Positions 22,695-31,664 of a DNA stretch of 64,000 bases are shown piece by piece. The DNA lies in NCBI RefSeq assembly GCF_900497805.2, contig NW_020954556.1, positions 58,594,237-58,658,236 of the forward strand, written 5' to 3'. The notes below the pieces were generated by a model. It was given only the letters and a program-made list of their open reading frames with translations. It was not told the origin of the DNA and did not search any database. A program made the position numbers and the translations under genes. Each line of letters begins with the position of its first letter. The first letter of the stretch is position 1. Origin of the DNA: Vombatus ursinus. Lineage: Eukaryota; Chordata; Mammalia; Diprotodontia; Vombatidae.

Positions 22695-22954
22695 TAACAT
22701 TTTTAACAAGTGCTTGTTAACTGTGTTTGAATTTTTAGGAAGTTTCTCCTTTGTTTCAAACCTAAATTTACCTCTTTGTGACTTCCATATAATTCCTAGT
22801 TCTCTCTTTTGTTACTTGAAACTTACCCTAGCTAATAACTTTTAATTCTTCTTGAGGAATATTCACAATGGTGAGGTGTATAGTGTCTTTAAAATTGTGG
22901 TATTTCATGGTTTGCAGCCTTATAGTGCTCTATAGTTCAGTTATACTGAACTTC

Positions 22955-23250
22955 TTGACATTTCTCTAAGATGATTCTCTGTCTCTATATCTGTGCCCTT
23001 ACACTGACTGTCCCCCATGCCTCTAATGCTCCCCATCATTATGGCAACCACCCACATGAAACCTTCCCTGATCCCTGAAGATCAGAGTGCCTCCCTCCCT
23101 AATCCATTTTGTGTGCTTGTATATGTACATGCTGTCTCTCCAATTGCATATAAGCTCCTCGAAACAAATTTCCTTTGTATTTCCAGCCTTTAGTTCAGTG
23201 CCTGGCCTAAGCATATAGTAGGTCTCTAAAGAATACTTTTTTATTAGTAG
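22955..23250 (+). mobile_element. L2 3' region
   Basis: GAAACCTTCCCTGATCCCTG, TAAGCTCCTCGAAACAAATT and a diverged terminus CAGTGCCTGGCCTAAGCATA. Confidence 0.7.
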
Positions 23251-23284
23251 TATCATCTGAACAAAAAAATTAATGCTATTGTAT

Positions 23285-23805
23285 TTAAAATACCAAAATG
23301 TAACTTACAGAATTAGAGAAATAAAACTAGATAAATAAGTCAAGAATAATTGAAAGAAATATTTATTTTTTTAAAGGGGTAAAGAACTTGTGTTACTTCC
23401 AAATTTTAAATTACACATGAAGAAGTAATTATCAAACTTCTTTAAATTGGATAGAAAAATAGGTCAATGTAATGGATTAGATAATCCAGAATTAGGGTCA
23501 AAGGAATATAAAAGCCTTGCGCTCATGTGTTTAAAACAATAAAATAATGGGAAATAATTTATGGAATTCAATTCACTCTCATGCTATAACCTAAAATAAA
23601 TTTTAATTGGATCATTGATGTAAATATTTTAAAAATCAGAAAATGATATTGTCATTTATCACAATTATATTGACCATTTTTTATTATTCAACAAATAGAA
23701 AAATTACTAAATACAAAGGTTTACACATATGAAAATAAGGAACTTTTAGGCAACAAACCAATGAATCCAGTATAAAAAGGAAAGAAATACATTGGGCAAA
23801 ATCCA
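23285..23805 (+). mobile_element. Old L1 ORF2 fragment
   Basis: ATAGGTCAATGTAATGGATT followed by AATCCAGAATTAG matches the L1 ORF2 stretch (Asn-Arg-x-Met-Glu/Trp-Ile region), and further L1-like text follows. It is heavily mutated and AT-rich. Confidence 0.5.
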
Positions 23806-23814
23806 TTGCAGAAA

Positions 23815-23885
23815 GGGGTCTCCAGCACAATACCTGACATATAGTATTTGTTTAATTAATGCTTATTGATTTCTTGAGAGATATA
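23815..23885 (+). mobile_element. L2 terminus
   Basis: CAGCACAATACCTGACATAT then AATTAATGCTTATTGATT. Confidence 0.6.
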
Positions 23886-24169
23886 TCAGAAAGAATCCTG
23901 TTCGATGACCCTCTGACCATTAATAAATAGATAAAATAGTCATTTGCTCACCAAAGTTGTTCACTATTGTCATGGAGCAGATGCAGTGAAGAGTTCAAAT
24001 TGAAGAAGAATTATTATATAGAAATACATGGTGAGGTACACTCTTCATAACTCTGAGGGTGATATTGGACTGGTTATATCAATCTCTAAAATATTCAGAG
24101 CCTCCTAAATAAGACCTATAATCACTTAAGAGTTCAGCTTCACTATTCCCTCAGGGCAAAAAATGGATG

Positions 24170-24745
24170 AACAATACCTATTGTTTAGACTATAATATAC
24201 AATTGGAAGGACAGACTACAGTGCTGGTGAACACACTGTGTGCACAGACACTGTGGATGGACAATGTTCTAGGCTCAGAATTGAATCAGAAAAGGAGAGT
24301 AGACTGGAGAGCCTTTGGAAAATTGTAAACTCCTCTCTGAATCAATGACTTATCTTTCTAACATGAGTATTCTGGATATTCCATGGTTGTGAATCATGGA
24401 GCCTCAGAGAGTGCAAAAAAATTAAATGTGGGGGTAGTTCAGCCAAAGCACAAAAGAAAAGTTCATGATGGTCATTTGTAGTCTGGAACATATTTCCAAA
24501 GAAAACTTTCAAGAGGCATTAGTGTAAAGGGTGTCATCGAAGAGATGGTTGGTCTGGAAAGGAGTTGGCTTACTTCAAAATCTACACCATTTCAAAAGAT
24601 CTAGAGAAAATCCCCTACAATGGTGGGCAGACTCTCCACTGTGGGAGGACATGGATAAGAATCACATAGGATAAAAAGATGTGGGTGGATTGGAATGCAT
24701 CATTCAATGGAATACCCACATCTATGTGATCCATTGAAGCAAGCT
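24170..24745 (+). mobile_element. RTE LINE, C-terminal part
   Basis: Plus-strand reading gives ELNQKRRVDWRAFGKL, then a stop-broken finger region and KGVIEEMVGLERSWL, matching the order of motifs at the end of RTE polymerases. It is the same clade as 16.8-17.6 kb but in the opposite orientation. Confidence 0.65.
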
Positions 24746-25106
24746 TTGTTAATTTAACTCATTATGTTCATTGGTTTTCAAATATTGCTGTCTTCATATT
24801 CCTGGTATAAATACTGCTTTAGCATAATATATAATTTTAACATGTATTGCTGTGTTTTGTCAGAATTTTCTAATATCTTTGCATTAATTAAAATCTAGAA
24901 ATACAAATATATTAGACTGAAATTTTCTTTCTCTATTTTATACCTACTGGTTTCAAAGATCAAGACTATATGTCTTATAAAGAGTTGCACAGATTATCAT
25001 CTTTCTCTATTCTTTTAAACAATTTATACGTTAAGGATCATTTTGATAAAATTCCTTTGTAAATCCATTTGTTCCTGGTGTCTTTTTACATGTCTAACTG
25101 GAAACT
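24746..25106. other. Unassigned AT-rich stretch
   Basis: No recognisable family. It may be old L1 (for example TGTCAGAATTTTCTAATATC), which is not supported enough to call. Confidence 0.35.
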
Positions 25107-25390
25107 GGGCAGGTAGGTGGCAAAGTGAAGAGAGCGCTGAATTTGGAGTCAGGAAGACTCAACTTTCTGATTTCAAATCTGGCCTCAGACACTTATTACT
25201 TATGTGAGCCTGGACAAGTCACCTAACCCTGTTTGCCTTAGTTTCCTCATCTGTAAAATGAGCTGGAGAAGGAAATGGCAAACCACTCCAGTATCTCTGC
25301 CAAGAAAACCCCAAATGGGGTCATGAAGAGTCAGACACAACTGAAATGACTGAACAAAAACAACAACAACAACAACAAAAAAAAACAAAC
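25107..25390 (+). mobile_element. Long RTE-tailed SINE, low divergence
   Basis: Complete head to tail, including GGAGAAGGAAATGGCAAACC and GAAGAGTCAGACACAACTGA, with an (AAC)n then A-rich tail. One of the best preserved copies here. Confidence 0.92.
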
Positions 25391-25654
25391 CTGGAAATTG
25401 TGTTATTTAGTTTCATTTGCGATAAGACTTGTATTATAAATGTGGTTTAGTTCCCGAGGCGCTGTGTCAACTCATTGGTCATTAGACAAAGAATGCACAC
25501 TGAGAATAACCAAAAGTTAAAATTTCCCCTTTTACCTAGGTTATTGTTGTAGCCAGCTAATTGGTCCCTGTGCTTCTAGTTTCTCCTCTTTCCTACATTC
25601 TCTACAAATCTTTCAAAATAGTCTTCCTGAAGCATAGGTCTGACCATACGCAAA

Positions 25655-26235
25655 TGGATCTCATCAGTTCCACTTACATCAAGTGATGCAAATTTTGACC
25701 CATCCAGTCCTTCCCATCCTATATATCACTCTTGTCCATATTCTCCCAAAGGTTCACCATAGGGAAGGTGAGGGGTATACTCAATGTGTTAAAGGTCTTC
25801 TCTGCTTCTTCCTGACCTTATGAGGGTACCAACATCACCCTAGCTGTCTGAGTGATTCCCTACTCATACCCATTGACCAGAGCCCATCATTTCTTCTACT
25901 CTTTAATGCCATCCTACTCTTATTTCCCTCTTCTTCAGCACTCTCCACCAGTTGTGTTTTGCAGCCTTCATGTCATATCATGTGTCTTTCCATTGACTTC
26001 TATGTGATACCTATCTTTAGTTATTCAGAGAAAATTGTGTCCACATCTCATTGCCATATAGCGACATGGGTATGATGTTAGTATTGAAAAGATGGTCCTT
26101 GGAGTCAGGAAAAGAGTTTTGTAATTTCCTGGCAGCAGTGCAGCTTACTCTTTGCCTTTCTATTTCTGGGCTCAGCCCACCATCCATCTGTACTGTCTAT
26201 CCCAGGTAGATACACTGTTGGATAAACTGTTTGAC
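25655..26235 (-). mobile_element. RTE LINE fragment
   Basis: Complement encodes a worn RTE end: a Tyr-Leu-Gly-like start, QMDG-like and Leu-Ser-Pro-Glu-Ile-Glu-like text at about 26150-26210 (antisense TTTCTATTTCTGGGCTCAGC), then a Leu-Tyr-Gly-Asn-Glu-like site. Stops are frequent. Confidence 0.5.
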
Positions 26236-26358
26236 CTTATCACTCAAAAATCTTCAGTGGTTCCCTGTTGTCTACACGATAAAATACAAACTCTTTAGAA
26301 TAATAATTAAAGTCCTTTACAGTATGGTTCCAACTTTTATCAAACATTCTATATCACT

Positions 26359-27151
26359 TGTACCGGCCGCGCCGACCTTATGCCGGCCGCGCCGAACACT
26401 CCTCCTATAAGGAGCAGGCTGCCAGAGTCATACTCACTCATCAGTCTTCGGTCCTCAACCGGATAAACACACAGAGACGAGCCATCGGGAGGCTGCCAAC
26501 ACCAGAGCTTTATTCAGAGGCCATCACAGCAAGCTATCAGAGCAGGAGCAAAGAGAGCGCCTGATCTGACCACGCGCGTTCCTTAAGTACCTCTAAGCCC
26601 CTCCTCCCCAGCCCGCTTACTAGCCAATGATTGTAGGGTCAGATACCGGAAGCGGCTGTCTGAGTTTAGCACACCAAGGGAGAGGGAGTGACGTAGGAGG
26701 CTAGGACCGGATACAGGAGGGAGGCGTCTGGGATTAGTGCATAGACAGAGTACGTGACCTAGGAAGTCAGGAAGGACACAGGAAGGAGGCGTCTGGGGTC
26801 AGTGCTACACAAAGGGACCCAGGAAGTCAAGAAGGTCACAGGAAGGAGGCGTCTGGGGTTGACGTTGCATATAGGGAGGGGACTAAGCAAAGGGAACTCG
26901 TTCTCTGCCGTCCCTCTCCCACGTGGCACCGCCCCTTGCCTCAGGAGCACAAGCTTGGCTACTTCTTTGCACCCAGCTTATCTCACATAGCACTGCCCAC
27001 TGCCTCAGGGCTTCTCTGTACCCAGCCCATCCCAGTTCACCACAACTCCGCCTACCACAGCCCCTGCCTCGACTTCCAAAATACCCAGATCTTACCCTAA
27101 TCTTGCCACAGCGCCCACCTGGTAGTTGCCAACATCAGACAGTCCCTCACA
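26359..27151 (-). mobile_element. Solo LTR of an endogenous retrovirus
   Basis: A 793-bp element starting TG and ending CA, flanked by perfect 6-bp duplications ATCACT (26353-26358, 27152-27157). Orientation is minus: an AATAAA signal lies at 26509-26514 on the complement, with U5 toward 26359 and U3 toward 27151. U3 has tandem repeats. Six-base duplication is usual for class II (betaretrovirus-like) ERVs. It looks whole as an LTR, with no internal region. Retained CpGs suggest it is fairly young. Confidence 0.88.
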
Positions 27152-27291
27152 ATCACTATTTATGTTCTAGTTAAACTGGCTTACTAACCATCCCCCAGAC
27201 TCACCATTCTATTCCCCACCTCTACTTTTGCACAGGTGGCCCTCCATGCCTGGGATGCACTCATTCCTCACCTTAGCTTCTTAGAATCCTT

Positions 27292-27540
27292 GTTATTGCT
27301 GTTGTTTAGTCATCTCAGTAGTGTCCAACTCTCCTTCACCCCTTTTGGGATTTTCTTGGCAAAGATACTAGAATAGTTTGCCATTTCCTTCTCTAGCTCA
27401 TTTTACAGATGAAGAAACTGAGGTAAACAGAGTTAAGTGACTTGCCCAGGGTCACATAGCAAGTGTCTGAGGCCAGATTTGAATTTAAGAAGATGAATCT
27501 TCCTGACTCCAGACCTGACACTCTATCCCCTGTACCATCA
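27292..27540 (-). mobile_element. Long RTE-tailed SINE
   Basis: Tail at left (TTTTGGGATTTTCTTGGCAA), head complement at right. Inserted into the split L2; flanks TCTTAG on both sides (27280 and 27543 areas) fit an aged target duplication. Confidence 0.88.
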
Positions 27541-27604
27541 ATTCTTAGTTTTCTTCAAGACTAATTTCACAAGGACTTTTCTGATCTTCCAATTGTTGGT
27601 GCCT

Positions 27605-27655
27605 TTTCTTGTGGAAAGACCACTATATTTGGGATGCAGAGGACTTGGTTTCTAA
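27605..27655 (+). mobile_element. MIR3/THER2 head
   Basis: TGTGGAAAGACCACTATATT and GAGGACTTGGTTTCTAATTT match the MIR3 5' part. It is cut by the following SINE. Confidence 0.55.
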
Positions 27656-27658
27656 TTT

Positions 27659-27779
27659 TTTTTTTTTGCAGGGGAAGTAATTGGGGTTAAGTGACTTGCC
27701 CAAGGTCACACATTTGCCCAAGCTAGTAAGTGGCCAAGGCAGGATTTGAATTCAGGTCTGCCTGACTCCAGGACGCGTA
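27659..27779 (-). mobile_element. MAR1-type short SINE
   Basis: GTGACTTGCCCAAGGTCACA body, 3' tail as T-run at left. Flanks TTGGTTTCTAATT and TTGGTTTCAAATT fit a 13-bp target duplication with one change. Confidence 0.8.
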
Positions 27780-27792
27780 TTGGTTTCAAATT

Positions 27793-28110
27793 CTAGACAA
27801 TTGAGAAGACATCAGAAAATGTAGCCCACAGACCTACTTTTTCAAAGTAACATGAGCATGAACTACGCTCAAAATAAAAGTATCCTCAAAAGGCATATGG
27901 GAAGGAAAAAAGTAGATTTTCAAAGATGGTATGCTATAATCAAACTTATCTTTACAATCACATAATTCATTGTGGAATACAAGATAATACTGAATTGTTT
28001 GATTATCAAAAATAACACGCATACAAACAGACACATAACCACAGCAACATTCCAATAAATAGAGCAAAATGAAGTATTCAAATCTAGCTTTTAACAACAT
28101 GCCTCCTATG
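27793..28110. other. Unassigned stretch
   Basis: AT-rich. An 88-codon minus frame (27834-28100) has no motif. Confidence 0.4.
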
Positions 28111-28114
28111 AATA

Positions 28115-28205
28115 TATTAGGATCACATTTAGCTCAAAGATTCTCATATTGTTTAGCAAAAGGCCTGATGCATTGTAGGTGCTCAGTAAATGCTTCTTGA
28201 CTTGA
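28115..28205 (+). mobile_element. L2 terminus
   Basis: GGCCTGATGCATTGTAGGTG then TCAGTAAATGCTTCTTGAC. Confidence 0.65.
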
Positions 28206-28414
28206 GTTACAATGTGTCTTTTACCTTTAGAATATGCAAAAGAAAAACCTAACCCAAAGAATGACAAAACCTTTGATTTGGAGGGGATCTCAGAGGTCCG
28301 AAAGCCTGACCCCTACCAGATGTGCTAGAGCTCTACCCAGTTTGAGAGAACCTATTGTTCAATTTTCAATGTGAGAATTTCCATCGGCTACAAACTGGGG
28401 CTTGATTTACCATT

Positions 28415-28680
28415 TTGTTGATTGTTCAGTCGTTTCTGTAATATTGGACCCTTTGTGATCCCATTTGGGGTTTTCTTGGCAATGATGCTGGAGTGATTTG
28501 TCATTTTCTTCTCTAGCTCATCTTACAGATGAGGGAACTGAGGCAAACAGGGTGAAGTGACTTGCCCAGGATGACACGTTGCCCAGGGTCATACCTCTAG
28601 TAAGTGTCTGGGGCTGGATTTGAACTGAAGTCTTCCTGACTCCATCCCAACACTCTATCCACTTTGTTATCTAGGTGCCC
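28415..28680 (-). mobile_element. Long RTE-tailed SINE
   Basis: Complete. The body holds a duplicated GTTGCCCAGG-type stretch (TTGCCCAGGATGACACG then TTGCCCAGGGTCATACC at about 28563-28596), a local tandem duplication within the B-box side. Confidence 0.87.
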
Positions 28681-28691
28681 AGTCGAGTAAT

Positions 28692-28806
28692 CTACAAGCA
28701 TTTATTAAGTGCCAGGGGTATACCAGACCTTGTGCTAGGCTCTGGAGATAGAAAGATTTAAAAAAAAAAATGGAGCAGTACTTGCCTTCAAGAAGCTTAC
28801 ATTTGA
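28692..28806 (-). mobile_element. L2 3' end
   Basis: AAGCATTTATTAAGTGCCAG, GTGCTAGGCTCTGGAGATAG and CTTCAAGAAGCTTACATTTG. Confidence 0.8.
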
Positions 28807-28950
28807 GGGGCAGCTAAGTGTGCAGTGGATAGAGCTCCAGCCTTGGAGTCAGGAGGACCTGAGTTCAAATCCAGCCTCAGACACTTAACACTTAGTAGCT
28901 GTGTGACCCTGGGCAAGTCACTTAACTCCAATTGCCTCACCATAATAGTA
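28807..28950 (+). mobile_element. MAR1-type short SINE
   Basis: GGGGCAGCTAAGTGTGCAGT head through GTGACCCTGGGCAAGTCACT to CCAATTGCCTCACC, then an (AAT)n/(ATA)n tail. Confidence 0.92.
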
Positions 28951-29293
28951 ATAATAATAATATATACATATATATTTATTGGAAGAGTGACATGTACAGA
29001 TGAGTATATACAAAGGATCTAGAAGAAGGCCCCTGCTTCACTGGATGAATGTGTACTGGGAAATAAGAGGAGAATAGGCAGTAGACTGCTATCTACTCCT
29101 CTGCAGAGAGCATCCTTACAGGTTAAGTCTTAATCGACTGAAGTATTCAGTTACATACTCTGTCTATACCACAATAGCATAATTGATTTTTCCCCCTTCA
29201 GATCTATGTTTCCATCAATTTAGGGGGTTCCCAGTGAGGAATTCCCTCTACTAAGGCAGAACAGCAAGTGCTCTGTAACTCATAGCCTTAGAG

Positions 29294-29489
29294 CAGGGAT
29301 TCTGCATCTTTTATGTGTGTTGTAGACCCCGCTGGCAGTCTGGTGAAGCCTATGGACTCCGTCTCTCGATGATATTTGCAAATGCATAAATCAAAACATA
29401 CAGAATTATAAGGAAAATCATTATATTGAGATATAGTTGTCAAAATATTTTTTTTTTTAAATTCACAGACCCCAGATTACAAAACCTTA
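29294..29489 (+). mobile_element. hAT-like non-autonomous transposon
   Basis: CTGGCAGTCTGGTGAAGCCT, AAATGCATAAATCAAAACAT and ATTCACAGACCCCAGATTAC. Flanking octamers CCTTAGAG (29286-29293) and CCTTAGAA (29490-29497) match at 7 of 8, the 8-bp duplication typical of hAT. Confidence 0.75.
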
Positions 29490-29504
29490 CCTTAGAATAT
29501 TGTC

Positions 29505-29660
29505 TGGGGGTTGTGGGGTGGGGTGGGGCAGCTAGGTGGCAAAGTGGATACAGCACCGGCCCTGCATTGAGGAGAACCTGAGTTCAAATCCGGCCTCAGA
29601 CATTTACTAGCTATGTGACCCTGGGCAAGTCACTTAACCACTATTGCCTCAAAAACAAAA
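29505..29660 (+). mobile_element. MAR1-type short SINE
   Basis: GGGGCAGCTAGGTGGCAAAG through GACCCTGGGCAAGTCACTTA, tail AAAAACAAAA. Flanks AATATTGTC at 29496-29504 and 29661-29669 are a perfect 9-bp target duplication. The extra G-rich leader (29505-29528) lies inside the duplication. Confidence 0.92.
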
Positions 29661-29924
29661 AATATTGTCCAGGAGAACGGATCCATTAAGTGACTTGGCC
29701 AGGGTCACACAACTATTATGTGTCAGAAGCAAGACTTGAAACCAGGTCTTCCTGACTGTGAAGTCAGTTATCTGTTATGCCATGCTGTCTCTCCTATAAT
29801 GAATGGAATAATAATATCTGCCTTATACATTCACTGGGTTTTGAGGCAATTCCCATTCCAGCTGGATACATCCTCAAGGGAAGAGGGTCAAGTGTGTGGG
29901 ATGGTCACCAATAGAGAAAGATAA

Positions 29925-30300
29925 TAATAGCTAACATTTGTATAACACTTACTATGTGTCAAGTACTGTGCTAAATGCTTTACATTATTACCTCATTTGA
30001 TCCTCACAACAGCTCTGTGAGGTAGATGCTACTATTATTCCCGTTTACAGATGAGCAAAAGGAAGCAAATAGAGGTTAAATGACTTGCTCACAGCTAATA
30101 AGTGTCTGAGGTTGGATTTGAACTTGGGTCTTCCCAAGTCAGAAGCAAGACTTGAAACCAAAAATAAATAAATAATTAAAGATTAAAAATAAAAATAAAA
30201 AAAAAAGGACTTGAAACCAGGTCTTCCTGACTATGAAGCCAGTTTTCTATGGCCTAACTATGAAGCCAGTGCTCTATCCACTGTACTACCTAGAAAGTAT
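29925..30300 (-). mobile_element. MIR/THER1 SINE
   Basis: ACTTACTATGTGTCAAGTAC, CCTCATTTGATCCTCACAAC and GGTTGGATTTGAACTTGGGT, full length in antisense. A 27-bp local duplication (CTATGAAGCCAGT twice, 30231 and 30258) and the A-rich insertion at 30161 interrupt it. Confidence 0.8.
30161..30207 (+). mobile_element. Tail-only retroposon insertion
   Basis: Forty-seven bases of AAAT/A-rich text flanked by perfect 12-bp repeats GACTTGAAACCA (30149-30160, 30208-30219). This is what extreme 5' truncation of an L1-mobilised element would leave: tail plus target duplication. Confidence 0.6.
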
Positions 30301-31305
30301 AAATTGGATTGTTCTCCTCTATTTTCTTTTAGTGCCTACTAAGTGACCATTGAGAAAAACAAAATGGAGTATTCTTAGTTGGACAACTTGATCTCTGTCC
30401 TTCACCTTCAAAAAAAAAAAAGCCTTGAAGAAAGAAATGGTAATTTTGCAAACACAATGTGATGCGCTCCTTTAGCCTGTCAACATCTGATAGAACTCCC
30501 CAAGTTCATTCCCAAAAGATGACTTTGCTACCTCTTCAGTTCTCCAGACCTTCAGCAAAGCCTTCTGTCCCTTTGAGCAAATCGGGTCTTGAGCCATTTT
30601 GTGTAACCCTCCAACTCTTGGGAGACCATGAACAGGTTTGGGTTTTTGTTGTGGTTGTGGTTGTTACTGTTGCTGTTGTTTTTGTATCTGTTCTCTGCCT
30701 AGGATTGAGATGTAATATGGAGAAGAAAAATTGTGAAGTAGAAGTCTCAGTCACATCAAGGATACGCAGGAAGGGAGAAATGGACTCCACCCTTAGTCAC
30801 CTACACCCCTTTCCATGGGATCTTCTGCTTTTCTTGGCTGCTTCCCAAATAATTTCAAATTTTCTTTCACCGTGTTTGGGTTATGAGGTCTGACAAGATC
30901 ACAGTCTGAAGTACTGGGGCTCTCAAGCATAATTTCAATATGATTTCAGAATCCAATCTGTCACTCTGAAATTTGATTTGGAGGAAACAGGAAATGGAAC
31001 ACATTTCTAAGCAAATGCTTTCCCTGATTACTTACACATGCAAATCTAGGAGCTAAGTTTAGATTTGTAATTAAGCAACTTGGTATTTTGGGACTGAGCT
31101 TACTGGCCAAAAGAGACATCCAAGATAGTGGCCTTGTCCACTTCTTTTGGTGATTTCTCTTGGCTCTGCAATCTCAAAGTACACCTCACAAGGTGTCTTT
31201 GGCTGTCAGATCTCAGTGACAGAAATAAAAGTGTCAGAAAGAAGTGGATGTCATCCAGAGAGCATAATAAGGTGTATGTCTCAAAGGGACCCATTCTGGG
31301 ATGAG
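30301..31305. other. Unassigned stretch
   Basis: No family recognised. The longest plus frame (144 codons, 30459-30893) is a chance product that includes a (GTT/GTG)n run giving consecutive Val. Confidence 0.45.
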
Positions 31306-31309
31306 GCAA

Positions 31310-31505
31310 TGATAATCACGACTGGCATTTATATAGTGCCTCATAGCTTAAAAATCACCTTTCTCACAATGGCCGTAAGAGTCATATAGAGTAGATAGTG
31401 GTCAAATTATCTTCTCTTTTACAGAAGATGAAATTGAAGATCAGAAAGTTTCAACAACTTGCCAAAGGTCACATGACTCGTAACCGACAGAGTCAACATT
31501 TAAAA
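31310..31505 (-). mobile_element. MIR/THER1 SINE
   Basis: GACTGGCATTTATATAGTGC and AACAACTTGCCAAAGGTCAC, antisense MIR. Confidence 0.65.
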
Positions 31506-31664
31506 TACTATTTCCACCAGTCCACTGCTGTTCTCACTAAGTATGTTGCTTGAAAATATTTGACATGTGTTGCTTCTCTGGACAGCAAAATGAATGGTTT
31601 ACCCCTAATGAATTCTGTTAATACTAATCAACATGGCAGCCAAGAAAACTAACACAGTCTTGCA

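Larger units (their letters stand above)
25560..27605 (+). mobile_element. L2 LINE copy split by three insertions
   Basis: L2 pieces occur in the right order: CTTCCTGAAGCATAGGTCTG at 25626, TCTTCAGTGGTTCCCTGTTG at 26251, CCATGCCTGGGATGCACTCA at 27246 and TTCTTCAAGACTAATTTCAC at 27551. They are separated by an RTE piece, the solo LTR and a SINE. The original L2 is therefore about 450 bp expanded to 2 kb. Confidence 0.75.
29195..29800 (-). mobile_element. Old tRNA-headed SINE, split twice
   Basis: The antisense tail (GAATTCCCTCTACTAAGGCA, AACTCATAGCCTTAGAG) stops at 29293. Its body (GTGACTTGGCCAGGGTCACA, AAGACTTGAAACCAGGTCTT) resumes at 29670. Between lie a hAT element and a MAR1 SINE, each with its own target duplication. 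Confidence 0.75.

Noticed and set aside
30459-30893. 144-codon plus-strand open frame
   Set aside because: No domain, and a Val run from a (GTT/GTG)n repeat. No splice or promoter support; likely chance.
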